Source of the DNA: Candidatus Methanophagales archaeon
GTDB lineage: Archaea; Halobacteriota; Syntropharchaeia; Alkanophagales; Methanospirareceae
Direction of reading: 5' to 3'
Assembly: GCA_017883965.1 (NCBI GenBank)
Contig: JAFNKG010000009.1
Location: 1 to 51,763 of the forward strand
DNA: 51,763 nucleotides
A model generated the notes under the pieces. The model was given only the letters and a program-made list of their open reading frames with translations. It did not search any database and was not told the origin of the DNA. Positions 43,913 through 51,763 of this stretch are shown one piece after another (within the stretch, counting starts at the first letter, position 1; each line of letters begins with the position of its first letter). Made by a program: the position numbers and the translations under genes.

Positions 43913-44677
43913 ATGCTGGAAATAAAAGATTTGACTGTGGAAGTGGAAGGGAAGGAAATTATAAAGGACTTGAACCTTAATATTGAACGAGGAGCGGTGC
44001 ATGTATTATTTGGACCTAATGGCTGTGGAAAGACGACACTTCTGATGACGATACTGGGTTTTCCAAATTATAAGGTCAAGAAAGGGAGTATAACGTTTAA
44101 AGGTGTGGATATAACCGATTTGCCAACCAACGAACGTGTGAAACTGGGAATGGGGATGTCTTTTCAGCACCCACCGGAAATAAGGGGCGTAAAGCTCGGC
44201 GATATGGTGAATATTGCGCGGGGACGAAAAGAGGAGAAAATAGACGAGAACGTGATAGAGCTTGGAAAAAGGGTTAATATCTCGCTTGATTTCTTGAACC
44301 GTGACGTGAACCTCGGATTTTCAGGCGGAGAAGTCAAAAGGTCGGAGATACTTCAAATGCTCGCACAATCTCCAGAGTTTGTCCTGCTTGACGAACCTGA
44401 TTCTGGCGTGGACGTCGAGAACATAGAGCTTATAGGCGATATAATAAATGAGCTCATGGATAGAAATAAAATGCCGAGTAAAAGAGGGCGGGCAGGGCTT
44501 ATAATTACTCACCTGGGGTTTATATTGCGCTACATAAATGCAGACCGAGCACATGTGATGCTTAACGGACGGATTGCTTGCACCGGGATGCTGGACGAGG
44601 TAACAAAGCACGTAATGGAAGAAGGGTTTGAAAGATGTGTCGAATTATGTGGTGAAAAAGGTGTGTGTGGTGAATGA
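43913..44677 (+). CDS. sufC: SufC/SmsC Fe-S assembly ATPase
   Basis: The ATPase of the SUF Fe-S cluster scaffold. The 254-residue ABC-type protein has Walker A GPNGCGKTT (about 33-41), the signature LGFSGGEVKR, Walker B FVLLDEPDSGVD and a switch His (THLGF). A TATA-like run (tttttataaatat, about 43820-43832) and a small hairpin (actcc/ggagt, about 43872-43894) lie upstream. The stop overlaps sufB by 4 nt. The two-gene SufC-SufB set without SufD matches the minimal archaeal system called SMS. Confidence 0.95.
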   Translation: MLEIKDLTVEVEGKEIIKDLNLNIERGAVHVLFGPNGCGKTTLLMTILGFPNYKVKKGSITFKGVDITDLPTNERVKLGMGMSFQHPPEIRGVKLGDMVNIARGRKEEKIDENVIELGKRVNISLDFLNRDVNLGFSGGEVKRSEILQMLAQSPEFVLLDEPDSGVDVENIELIGDIINELMDRNKMPSKRGRAGLIITHLGFILRYINADRAHVMLNGRIACTGMLDEVTKHVMEEGFERCVELCGEKGVCGE

Positions 44678-45897
44678 GTAAAAAAGAGAGAATCGAGCAG
44701 GCGGAACATGCAAAGACGAAAAAAGCGGCTTTAGGCGAAGACGTGGAGATTGAAAAATACACTACCGGGACAAAAAATTACGATGCCCTCAACTCACTGG
44801 ACGAATTTCCGGAAGAATATAAACAAAATCTGCTCGATGCCGGTATTGAACCTTCCGGTAAGGAAAGGTCTGGTTCATTTTTACAGCGAGACCGTTCTGT
44901 GGTCTTTTCAAAGGTGAAATACAAGGGTTTGGAGCTTATGAGCACAACAGATGCGATGGCGAAGTATGATTGGCTTGAAGATTATCTATGGAAGGCGATT
45001 CCCGTGGATATGGATAAATACACCGCGGAGGTCGAATTAGCTCAGAGTCATGGATATTTTATCAAGTCTGAAGCGGGCTCAAAGGTAACGATGCCGGTGC
45101 AAGCGTGTCTGTTCATCACATCCGATAAAGTCAGGCAGAATGTGCATAATATCATAATTGCGGAAGAGAACTCGGAACTTCATATCATCACCGGCTGTTC
45201 TGTTTATCACGCGGTCAATTCTGCGCTTCATCTTGGAATTTCAGAGTTTTATGTAAAGAAAGGTGCGAAAATCACATTTACTATGATACACAACTGGGGC
45301 GGTGGCATTGAGGTCAGACCGAGAAGTGCAATGGTGATTGAGGACGATGGCGTCTTTATCAGCAACTTCATCTTAATGACGCCTGTGAAAACGCTTCAAA
45401 TGTATCCAACCGCATATTGCGTGGGAAGAAATGCAAGGGCGACCTTCCAGTCAATTGTCTATGCCCATGGCGATACGAAGATAGATTTGGGTTCGAGGGC
45501 TCAGCTTCAGGGCGAAGGGAGCAGGGCGGAAATCATCTCGAGGGTGATTGCTACCGACAATGCAAAGGTTGTCGCACGTGGTGACGTTATAGGAGAAGCG
45601 GCAAATGTGAAAGGGCATATTGAATGCCGCGGATTGATGCTCTCTGATAATGCGGAAGTAGATTCGATTCCAGAGCTCAAAGCGACACTTAAAGAGCTCG
45701 ACCTTTCGCATGAGGCTGCAGTTGGCAAGATTGCCGAAGAAGAAATTCAATACCTGATGGCAAGGGGCTTGAGCGAGGAAGAAGCTACTTCGGTGATTAT
45801 TCGCGGGTTTTTGAATGTGAACATCACGGGACTGCCTGATGCGCTTGCGAAGGAGACAAAGAAGATGTTTGATATGAGTTTAGAGAAGGTGATGTGA
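44674..45897 (+). CDS. sufB: SufB/SmsB Fe-S scaffold protein
   Basis: The scaffold subunit on which Fe-S clusters are assembled with SufC. The 407-residue protein shows the SufB/D beta-helix core (AQSHGYFIKSEAGSKVTMPV, then TIHNWG-like FTMIHNWGGG) and the conserved C-terminal ECRGLMLSDNAEVDSIPEL, including the conserved Cys and Glu. It is the only SufB/D-type gene in the operon, so a SufB homodimer probably replaces the SufBD pair. Start overlaps sufC by 4 nt. Confidence 0.95.
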   Translation: MSKKERIEQAEHAKTKKAALGEDVEIEKYTTGTKNYDALNSLDEFPEEYKQNLLDAGIEPSGKERSGSFLQRDRSVVFSKVKYKGLELMSTTDAMAKYDWLEDYLWKAIPVDMDKYTAEVELAQSHGYFIKSEAGSKVTMPVQACLFITSDKVRQNVHNIIIAEENSELHIITGCSVYHAVNSALHLGISEFYVKKGAKITFTMIHNWGGGIEVRPRSAMVIEDDGVFISNFILMTPVKTLQMYPTAYCVGRNARATFQSIVYAHGDTKIDLGSRAQLQGEGSRAEIISRVIATDNAKVVARGDVIGEAANVKGHIECRGLMLSDNAEVDSIPELKATLKELDLSHEAAVGKIAEEEIQYLMARGLSEEEATSVIIRGFLNVNITGLPDALAKETKKMFDMSLEKVM

Positions 45898-45935
45898 AGT
45901 AGAAATAGAGTTGCGTAAGGAGGTATTGAAAATTA

Positions 45936-46454
45936 ATGAACGACAGGCTGAAGGCGCTTGAGATCGCAATGAAACTGGAAGAAGACGGAAAGAAGTTTTA
46001 CATGGATGCTAGTGAGAAGGCTACCAGCGCCTTTGCTAAGGATATGTTCGGTTCTCTGGCAAAGGACGAAGACGTGCATCTGGAAAAGGTGAAGGAGATA
46101 TATCAAAAGCTAAAAGAAGAAAGGAAGTGGCCAAAAGTGGTGACTGTTATAGGTGACGTGGTAAAGACAAAAGCAATTTTTCCTGGGGATGCGAAAGACC
46201 TGAATATGACAGAGAAAGCTATTTCTGATAGCGTAAAAGTGCTGAAAATAGGTATGGAAATGGAAGCGAAGAGCATTGAGTTCTACAATGAGCTGGCAGA
46301 GAAAGCCACTGACCCTTTTGAAGCGAGGTTCTATCTCGCACTCGCACATGAGGAGCGAGGACATTATCTCAGTCTCTGGGATTATCGTGAGTATCTTGAG
46401 GACCCGGCGGGATGGTTTGGTATGAAAGAGGGATTCAGGTTGGATGCCGGTTGA
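45936..46454 (+). CDS. Ferritin-like (rubrerythrin-type) diiron protein
   Basis: A 172-residue four-helix protein of the ferritin-like superfamily with Glu and His ligands in the expected places: AMKLEEDGKKFYMDA, AKDEDVHLEKVKEI, KIGMEMEAKSIEFYNELA and LAHEERGHYLSL. It lacks the rubredoxin domain of rubrerythrin. Likely roles are iron handling or peroxide removal. It lies 38 nt after sufB with a strong Shine-Dalgarno (aaggaggt) about 11 nt upstream, and probably belongs to the same operon. Confidence 0.88.
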   Translation: MNDRLKALEIAMKLEEDGKKFYMDASEKATSAFAKDMFGSLAKDEDVHLEKVKEIYQKLKEERKWPKVVTVIGDVVKTKAIFPGDAKDLNMTEKAISDSVKVLKIGMEMEAKSIEFYNELAEKATDPFEARFYLALAHEERGHYLSLWDYREYLEDPAGWFGMKEGFRLDAG

Positions 46455-46460
46455 AAGCAA

Positions 46461-47084
46461 ATGGTTAAACTTTTTGGTGTTTCGGCAAGTCCAAGAATAG
46501 CCGCGACCGATTGGATAATTAACGAGGCGTTACGGTATTCAGAGGGAAGATGGAACGCAGAGACACGGTATTTCTCTGTTCGCGGCAAGAACCTCAATTT
46601 TTGTCTGCACTGCGACCACTGCATTAAAGAAGGAGGTTGTGTCCATGACGATGGAATGAGCGAGGTATATTCTGGGTTCGAGTGGGCAGATGCAGTCTTG
46701 ATTGGAACGCCAGTTTATCAAGGGACGCTCAGCGGTCAGGCAAAAGTGGTTCTCGACCGTATGCGAGCATTTGTAGCGAGAAAGCCTCATGCGCTCAGCG
46801 AAAAAGTAGGAGCGGCAGTTGCCGATGGTGGCGACCGTATAGGCGGGCAGGAACTCGCAATCAGGGCAATCACTGATTTTTATTTGATAAACGAGATGGT
46901 TCCCGTGGGAGGAGGAGCTTTCGGTGCAAATCTCGGTGCAACCTTCTGGTCGAAGGATAAAGGTGCAGCAGGCGTTAAAGGGGATAAGGAAGGCTTAAAA
47001 AGCCTTTATAAGACGGTAGATAGACTTATGGAGGTTTGTTTTATGATGAAAGGAGATGAAAAGGATACGTTCAATAAGAGGTAG
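46461..47084 (+). CDS. Iron-sulfur flavoprotein (NADPH-dependent FMN reductase family)
   Basis: A 207-residue flavodoxin-fold protein. The N-terminus (KLFGVSASPRIAATDWIINE) fits FMN binding, and CLHCDHCIKEGGC (about 47-59) is the compact four-cysteine motif of methanogen-type iron-sulfur flavoproteins, which bind [4Fe-4S]. GTPVYQGTLSGQAKVVLDR is the second FMN-contacting region. Such proteins move electrons from ferredoxin to oxygen or peroxide defence. It follows the ferritin-like gene by 6 nt, so the cluster reads as Fe-S assembly plus iron and oxidative protection. Confidence 0.9.
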   Translation: MVKLFGVSASPRIAATDWIINEALRYSEGRWNAETRYFSVRGKNLNFCLHCDHCIKEGGCVHDDGMSEVYSGFEWADAVLIGTPVYQGTLSGQAKVVLDRMRAFVARKPHALSEKVGAAVADGGDRIGGQELAIRAITDFYLINEMVPVGGGAFGANLGATFWSKDKGAAGVKGDKEGLKSLYKTVDRLMEVCFMMKGDEKDTFNKR

Positions 47085-47110
47085 AAAATCCTAAATTCTA
47101 AGCACTAAAT

Positions 47111-47284
47111 GTGACCTGACATCACATCGTAGAGTCTATATCATTCTCCTGAAGTAACCGAGCCACTTTAGGAGATAAGGTGGATGGAGATTTATATCAA
47201 GAGCAACCAAAAGTCTGAAATATTCCACGATGTTTTGTCAGTTATTCCATTTTCATTTTACTCCATCATGTGCTGTCAGGTCAC
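47111..47284. mobile_element. 174-bp MITE-like element inserted in a dispersed repeat
   Basis: The ends are terminal inverted repeats of 17 bp (gtgacctgacatcacat at 47111-47127 and its near complement at 47268-47284), with one mismatch. No open frame of note lies inside. The left flank (47088-47110) and right flank (47286-47312) join into one continuous aaatcctaaa-type dispersed repeat when the element is removed, by comparison with 1683-1735. A possible 7-bp target duplication (actaaat at 47104-47110 and 47286-47292) is present, though the repeat itself contains similar words. Confidence 0.82.
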
Positions 47285-47327
47285 AACTAAATCCTAAACA
47301 ATATCAAAAATAAAATAAAATATAACT

Positions 47328-48764
47328 CTATGGGGTGAACTCCCTGAGACGTGTAGCTATTGGCACTAATTTTACCAATGGTATTAGGATTCCTCCACCC
47401 ATACTACTACCACCAGTTATCTTTTTTAGCCCACGAAAAATATCCTTTTTTACCTTAATCGTCAGACTAATACCCTGTATAACATGACCGTTCTCATCTT
47501 CGAGAAATACATTAATCATGCTTGTCCCAGTACCTTTTGGAAGAAGTGTAATCCATATCATATCGCCTAAGTCGAGTATTCTTGACATGCAACCTATAAC
47601 ATCTTCTTCGCCTTCGCTTGAGATAGGTAACTGTGCTACTTTGATATCAAAGCCATCTTTTCCCACCAAAGTTACATTGTACTCCGTTTCAGACGGCTCG
47701 AAGTTGGGGCTTATCACTCGGATCTTGAAATTTTTGCTATCGGGTGAATTGTTGTATAAGAAAATGAACAAGTCTGCTATTCTTTCGTTTGTGATGCTTT
47801 TCGTGCTAACATCAAAATAGACTTCTTTTTCTTTAAAAACAGATAGGTTGTCCACCAGATCAAACTGGAGCCTGTCAATGATCTTAGAGAACTGAGTAAT
47901 GGTTTTTTGCATTTTATCGATTATTTTTAGCAACCTTTCCTTGTTGAAGTACTCGTGGTTATTGATCGTGTCCTCATAGTGGTTTTCACCAATGATCTCA
48001 AGTAGCTCCCTTCTGAGTATAGCCTCAGTGATAGTGGCATTTGAATACAGATATAGACAGTAAAGTAATTTTTCTCTAGCTGTTACAACATCTATGCCCT
48101 TACTTAAGCTACTTTTCAAGTCCTCTGTATACTCGTCAAACTTGCTGAAAGTCACGGGGTCCATGAATGTTGTGACTGTATCTGTAAATATAAAATCAAT
48201 GTATGTGGGATGTGTTTGAGGCTCATATACATTGATTAAACCAGTGACCTCTGAGTTACTGTAATCAACCGCCCTTGTAAGAATGGCTAATCCAAATGCG
48301 ATCAATACCATGCCAAGGCCAGCATATCCTAGCGTTATGTTATTGGTAAGCAACATTCCCAGATATGTTCCAAGTGAGAGTATGGCGATTATGGTTATGA
48401 TCTCAATTTTAAATAAAGAAATGTTCAGGGCATTTTCAAGACTCTCAAATCCATGAAGACTGTCAAACGGCAATCCTCTCATTCTGTTAACTCTCTGCTC
48501 ACAAAGAAAGCTTCTTCTGGTAAGACTAACACCAAGAAAGATTACAATCACGTTGATCGTGTAAGCACACCATGCTCCAAACACCAATAAAAAGGGCAAC
48601 CTTGCCATTGGGTGAACATAGGCGTTTATGAGCAGTATCACGACAACAACTGGTAATATGTACATCAGCGCAGAGCCAACAGCATGGTTATACCTGAAAA
48701 ATATAAACTCTCTTTGTTTCAGCTTCTTTAGTTTTTCTTCCTCATGCTGAACTAAGCTTAGCAT
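47328..48764 (-). CDS. Uncharacterised four-helix membrane protein with large cytoplasmic or external domain
   Basis: A 478-residue protein that I do not recognise. Four hydrophobic segments lie in the first 170 residues (about 31-50, 55-80, 120-140, 146-165), in two pairs separated by a polar loop. The remaining 300 residues are soluble, with a helical stretch (about 190-310) and a beta-rich part near 320-450 that resembles an immunoglobulin-like or beta-sandwich domain. A glycine/serine run (GGSSMGGG) lies near the end. No operon partner is evident. Confidence 0.75.
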   Translation of the reverse strand: MLSLVQHEEEKLKKLKQREFIFFRYNHAVGSALMYILPVVVVILLINAYVHPMARLPFLLVFGAWCAYTINVIVIFLGVSLTRRSFLCEQRVNRMRGLPFDSLHGFESLENALNISLFKIEIITIIAILSLGTYLGMLLTNNITLGYAGLGMVLIAFGLAILTRAVDYSNSEVTGLINVYEPQTHPTYIDFIFTDTVTTFMDPVTFSKFDEYTEDLKSSLSKGIDVVTAREKLLYCLYLYSNATITEAILRRELLEIIGENHYEDTINNHEYFNKERLLKIIDKMQKTITQFSKIIDRLQFDLVDNLSVFKEKEVYFDVSTKSITNERIADLFIFLYNNSPDSKNFKIRVISPNFEPSETEYNVTLVGKDGFDIKVAQLPISSEGEEDVIGCMSRILDLGDMIWITLLPKGTGTSMINVFLEDENGHVIQGISLTIKVKKDIFRGLKKITGGSSMGGGILIPLVKLVPIATRLREFTP

Positions 48765-48840
48765 TTTTCTTTAGCTGATTCTCTACATAACCAACAGCGC
48801 ATCACCAACACCTACTACTTCAGGGGTAAACTATCGCTTC

Positions 48841-49344
48841 TTATTTATACCTATCCTTGGAAAGTATCCTGACAAGAGGTTCTAATATCATTTCACGTAC
48901 AATACTCCGCATCCATTCGTGTTTTGATATTATATTTGCAATTGGTGGGCTTATAGCATAGTATAACTTTATAAAGCCTCTGCCAAGTATATGCTCCTTT
49001 AAAACATCATCTCTGACGTCTCTGAGTACATCAATTTTAGGCTCAAAAGGTGTTCCATAAGCGGCGGTAGCAATGAAACAACCCCTTTTTTTAGGGATAT
49101 GATCATAACAATAAATCTTATCTGTTTCTTCATCAGGATAAGCGTGGTCTTTGCATAATACCCCGTCACAAATGCCACAATACCCCCGAAGACATATCTC
49201 ACAAATAACTTTCTTGCAGTCTGGATCGATACATTTCCCCACTATCTTCCGTGCACTTATACTACGACCACATCTATCACAAGTTCTATATTCATCTTCT
49301 CTCCATTTTTCTTCTTTTTCTTCTTCTTCTTCTTTTTCAACCAT
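48841..49344 (-). CDS. Zinc-binding protein with C-terminal CFI-box domain
   Basis: A 167-residue protein. After an acidic run (EKEEEEEKEEKW) come CxxC-type motifs (CDRCG, CIDPDCKKVICEICLRGYC and CDGVLC) that should bind two or more zinc ions. The C-terminal 70 residues begin GCFIATAAYGTPFEPK, the CFI-box, followed by an RGFIKLYYAISPPIA segment. Proteins with this C-terminal domain are common in bacteria and archaea, but the role of the domain is unknown. The ATG at 49344 is chosen because aaggggg stands 6 nt upstream and a TATA-like run (cttataataag) just before that; the open frame extends 33 codons further. Confidence 0.75.
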   Translation of the reverse strand: MVEKEEEEEKEEKWREDEYRTCDRCGRSISARKIVGKCIDPDCKKVICEICLRGYCGICDGVLCKDHAYPDEETDKIYCYDHIPKKRGCFIATAAYGTPFEPKIDVLRDVRDDVLKEHILGRGFIKLYYAISPPIANIISKHEWMRSIVREMILEPLVRILSKDRYK

Positions 49345-49714
49345 ATCTGTCCCCCTTACCCCCTTATTATAAGCTTTAACCACTCTATCCCGGAATAAAT
49401 TCGGGGCATCCTTTTTATTGCATGCCGTTAATATAATTTCCAAACATACCTTAAAAAGTTTCCTATTAATGTTAAAAAAGTTTCAAGTGTTTGAAATAAT
49501 TTTTGACTATAATTTGAAAGTAATCGCGCAATATTTTGTGGGCAGAAATAATACAAGCCAAGTAAATTTAGTAAGAATGAACAACTCCTTCTCGATGCTT
49601 ATTTCATATCGCTTCGCTTTTTACCTTCCTCTCCTTAAACTGTTAAATCATAAGTGATTTGATGCTTGGAATTTATGATTTTTATAAGTCCACATGAGAT
49701 TGAATAATTACAGT
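49345..49714. other. AT-rich 370-bp intergenic region between divergent genes
   Basis: It contains the promoter of the CFI-box gene at its left end and a TATA-like run (tttttataagt, about 49679-49689) about 30 bp before the AfpA-type gene. A 79-codon frame at 49418-49657 has no ribosome-binding site and an AT-driven composition, so it is not called. Confidence 0.5.
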
Positions 49715-50260
49715 ATGAGTATGAGAATAGCATGGGGGGTTACAGGAGCCGGAGATTATATGAACGAGACTGTGGCTCTGATGGAGGAAATCACAAAGAA
49801 GTACAACCTGGAGGTTCATGTCTATCTCTCTAAGGAGGCTGAGGTCGTTTTAAAGTTCTACAAGCTCTTGAACGAAGTTAAAGAGCGTTTTTCAAAGGTA
49901 AGTGTAGAAAAAGGACCTAATGCTCCTTTCCTATCAGGAAAACTACAGTCAGGTAAATACAAGTTCTTCTTGATCGCTCCCGCTACGGCAAATACCGTGG
50001 CAAAGATAGCACTCTGCATCGCAGATTCGCTGATTACTAATTCGGCTGCACAAGCCATGAAGGTGGACGTGCCCGTGTATATCTTTCCCGTGGACCAGAA
50101 AGAGGGCGAAGTAAAGACAAAGCTTCCCGACGGCAGGGACTTGACGATAAGGATTCGGAAAGAGGATGTGGAGAACGTAGCGAAGCTACGAAGAATGCAG
50201 GGTATCACGGTTCTAAGTCGAGTGGAGGAGATAGAAGATGCGGTGAAGGAAATATGCTGA
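49715..50260 (+). CDS. Archaeoflavoprotein AfpA / dihydromethanopterin reductase-like flavoprotein
   Basis: A 181-residue flavoprotein of the phosphopantothenoylcysteine decarboxylase-like fold. The starting motif RIAWGVTGAGDYMNET and the FMN-binding IAPATANTVAKIALCIADSL region with SAAQAMKVDVPVYIFPVDQ match the AfpA family, known from Archaeoglobus and methanogens. Related proteins are described as acceptor-dependent dihydromethanopterin reductases. The ferredoxin-type cysteine pair of some members is not seen. The ATG at 49715 lies about 30 bp downstream of a TATA-like run, which suggests a leaderless mRNA; ATG 49721 is an alternative. Confidence 0.8.
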   Translation: MSMRIAWGVTGAGDYMNETVALMEEITKKYNLEVHVYLSKEAEVVLKFYKLLNEVKERFSKVSVEKGPNAPFLSGKLQSGKYKFFLIAPATANTVAKIALCIADSLITNSAAQAMKVDVPVYIFPVDQKEGEVKTKLPDGRDLTIRIRKEDVENVAKLRRMQGITVLSRVEEIEDAVKEIC

Positions 50261-50280
50261 CATAGGTTGAATAATAAATT

Positions 50281-50445
50281 TCATTCCAAACTGTCCGGCT
50301 CAGAAAAATGCATGCTATCATATTTTATCAAGTTCCTCTTGTAAATCCTCTTGTTCCCTCCTTGACAAGGTCCGTCAAAACCAAGTTTGCGAAGTCGTCT
50401 CACCAATTCTATCCAGGAAACGGGAGAGAGCTTTGATTTAGACAC
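50281..50445 (-). pseudogene. hicA: Degenerate HicA-like toxin gene
   Basis: A 54-residue frame starts with GTG at 50445, with aggtgg 6 nt upstream and an 8-nt overlap with hicB. The N-terminal half fits HicA (LSPVSWIELVRRLRKLGFDGP). After this the usual GGKH or GSHH segment with the catalytic histidine is replaced by GGNKRIYKRN, and the protein ends early. The toxin is therefore probably inactive. HicB-before-HicA order is found in many pairs of this type. Confidence 0.6.
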
Positions 50446-50692
50446 TGACTTCCACCTTTGACAATTCCTCTATTTTATACTCGCCTATTGATGGTAGGGG
50501 TAAACCCTTTCTCAGTCTTACTATAATCCATCCATCAATAACCTCAGCCAGATTCTTACGGCATTCTTCCAGCGTTTTGCCAGTCGCCCACACCCCTTCC
50601 AACTCTGGCACTTCTCCATAATATGGCTCTTCATCCGCAATAATCTCATACCTCGCTTTTGACATTGCCGCTTCGATATATTCTGTAATCAT
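50438..50692 (-). CDS. hicB: HicB-family antitoxin
   Basis: An 84-residue protein with the partial RNase H fold of HicB: YYGEVPELEGVWATGKTLEE and CRKNLAEVIDGWIIVRLRKGLPLP. It should neutralise a HicA mRNA interferase. No C-terminal DNA-binding domain is evident. The ATG at 50692 has a good Shine-Dalgarno (ggagg, 7 nt upstream). Its toxin partner next door looks decayed, so the gene may persist as an orphan antitoxin. Confidence 0.9.
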   Translation of the reverse strand: MITEYIEAAMSKARYEIIADEEPYYGEVPELEGVWATGKTLEECRKNLAEVIDGWIIVRLRKGLPLPSIGEYKIEELSKVEVSV

Positions 50693-50788
50693 CTTCTATC
50701 CTCCGTTTAAGTTGCACGGTATTTTACTATATATATCAAGCTTTAAAAAAGAAAAAGGTTACTACGAACCCAGATAAAAGGACGGAAA

Positions 50789-51637
50789 TCACAGTTCTTT
50801 AACAAGTTCCCTCACCTTCCGAATATTCTCAACATCACCGCGTCGGTTATCAACAGGAGTCTCAAGTATCATCGGCAACACCCTAATGCGTTCTTCTTTG
50901 AGAATCACACGAAAACCATCTTCTCCGATATACCCAAGCCCAATATGCTCATGCCGGTCCCGTCGCGAGTTCAGACCCGCCTTTGCATCATTTAGATGGA
51001 TGAGCTTCAGACGTTCAAGACCAATGACCTCGTCAAAATGTTGCATCGTAGCATTCAGGCTCTTTTCAGTCCGTAATTCGTATCCCGCAACAAAGCCGTG
51101 GCAGGTGTCAAAGCAGATTCCTATTCGTTCCTTATGCTCAATACGGTCCATAATGTGTCGAATATCCTCGAAGGTCCCACCCATACTGTTCTTTGTCCCT
51201 GCGGTATTCTCCAAAAGCAGCATCACGCGGTTATCTACTTCACTGAATGCCGTGTTGATCGCATCTACTATCCTCTGAAAACCCTCTGCTTTTCCATATC
51301 CACGATGGCTACCAAGGTGCGTGACAAGATAAGGAATATGTAATAAGTCGCACCGCTTCAATTCCTCGATAAGAGCATCTACGGAGCGCTGATAAACCTC
51401 ATCAGCCGGTGCGGCAAGATTTGGAAGGTATGGCATGTGATCTATTGGCGGGAATATCCCGGAATGCTCAACCTTCTCAGTGAACCGCTTTATCTCAATC
51501 TCTGCAAGCTCCCGAATCTTCCATCCTCGTGGGTTTCTCGAAAATATCTGGAACGTATCACAATCCTTCTCTATTGCTCGGTCCACTGCCTTATCTATTG
51601 ACCCTGCGATTGAGACGTGAACGCCAACTCGAATCAT
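50789..51637 (-). CDS. nfo: Endonuclease IV (AP endonuclease)
   Basis: The enzyme cuts DNA 5' of abasic sites in base-excision repair, using three zinc ions. The 282-residue protein is complete: GVHVSIAGSIDKAVDRA at the start, HMPYLPNLA, LVTHLGSH, LLLENTAGTKNSMG, GICFDTCHGFVAGYE, HLNDAKAGLNSRRDRHEHIG and ILETPVD, which contain the expected His, Asp and Glu ligands. Together with LigA and PolX it gives a full set for AP-site repair in this window, although it is unlinked to them. Confidence 0.96.
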   Translation of the reverse strand: MIRVGVHVSIAGSIDKAVDRAIEKDCDTFQIFSRNPRGWKIRELAEIEIKRFTEKVEHSGIFPPIDHMPYLPNLAAPADEVYQRSVDALIEELKRCDLLHIPYLVTHLGSHRGYGKAEGFQRIVDAINTAFSEVDNRVMLLLENTAGTKNSMGGTFEDIRHIMDRIEHKERIGICFDTCHGFVAGYELRTEKSLNATMQHFDEVIGLERLKLIHLNDAKAGLNSRRDRHEHIGLGYIGEDGFRVILKEERIRVLPMILETPVDNRRGDVENIRKVRELVKEL

Positions 51638-51763
51638 TATCTTTTTACCTTTTTCTATTACTAAGAGAAGCGATATTCATAAATTACAATAGTACCATAT
51701 GACACCTAGTTACCCTTACCGTCTATATTCACCTCCTTTCTATTTAAATGAATACTTTCCGGG
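51638..51763. other. Upstream region of nfo at the window edge
   Basis: AT-rich sequence with a weak Shine-Dalgarno (aaggt) just before the nfo ATG on the minus strand. No gene is seen up to the edge. Confidence 0.4.

Noticed and set aside
49418-49657. 79-codon plus-strand frame in the gap before the AfpA-type gene
   Set aside because: AT-driven residue content, no ribosome-binding site, and no recognisable domain.

Overview
The window is chromosomal DNA from an archaeon. It carries eukaryote-like ribosomal proteins (L15e, L37e, S17e, archaeal S2, S15 and L24), aIF2-beta, TFE, an archaeal CCA-adding enzyme, Pus10, glycerol-1-phosphate dehydrogenase and geranylgeranyl reductase for ether lipids, an archaeal AdoMet synthetase and SepF. 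A methanogenesis-marker-12-like protein, NifB and an AfpA/DmrX-type flavoprotein point to the methanogen/anaerobic methanotroph part of Euryarchaeota (ANME-1 or Syntrophoarchaeum-like). That lineage is an inference; no 16S rRNA or mcr gene lies here.

Layout. 1-9.8 kb: tRNA CCA addition, DUF763/L15e, the LSm-L37e-tRNA-Ser(TGA)-aIF2-beta cluster, and a leftward operon S2-MEMO-RPA-associated protein-EgsA-UPF0179-marker 12. 9.8-13.6 kb: a bacterial-type repair pair, NAD-dependent DNA ligase LigA and family X polymerase PolX; a matching AP endonuclease IV lies at 50.8-51.6 kb. 13.6-16.5 kb: small accessory genes and a duplicated 3' end of polX. 16.5-21.4 kb: AdoMet synthetase-ZPR1-SepF, a radical SAM enzyme fused to ferredoxin-type domains, and a DEAD-box helicase. 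29.7-37.3 kb: housekeeping (DapA, S17e, S15, geranylgeranyl reductase, acylphosphatase-like protein, L24, HD protein, TFE, nucleotidyltransferase, Pus10). 37.3-51.8 kb: a HEPN-MNT module, MoeA, a PIN protein, MFS, CbiX, NifB, SufC-SufB, ferritin-like and Fe-S flavoprotein genes, a 174-bp MITE-like element, a CFI-box protein, AfpA, a decayed HicAB pair and endonuclease IV.

The standout is 21.4-29.7 kb, a decayed integron-type gene-cassette array. All cassette genes lie on the minus strand. Each of the first four is followed by an 82-96 nt attC-like imperfect palindrome. In every one of these four cassettes the 7-nt core at the 5' end is the exact reverse complement of the R'' core at its own 3' end (GTTGTCC/GGACAAC, GTTAGGC/GCCTAAC, GTTATCT/AGATAAC, GTTATAC/GTATAAC), as expected of units excised as circles and reinserted. 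A 5'-truncated tyrosine recombinase and a region of palindromic iterons sit at the proximal end. The cargo looks like conflict and defence genes: a HEPN plus amidotransferase-like-fold protein, an LCM-type methyltransferase, an internally deleted PIN gene with its small partner, a two-gene STAND-type NTPase with a predicted PD-(D/E)xK nuclease domain, and a frameshifted pRiA4b ORF-3-like gene.

Two other accessory inserts are bracketed by copies of a neighbouring gene's terminus (polX 3' end; pus10 5' end). Several divergent gene pairs share compact, near-leaderless promoters. All functions are assigned by reading motifs and overall sequence resemblance; no database search was run.
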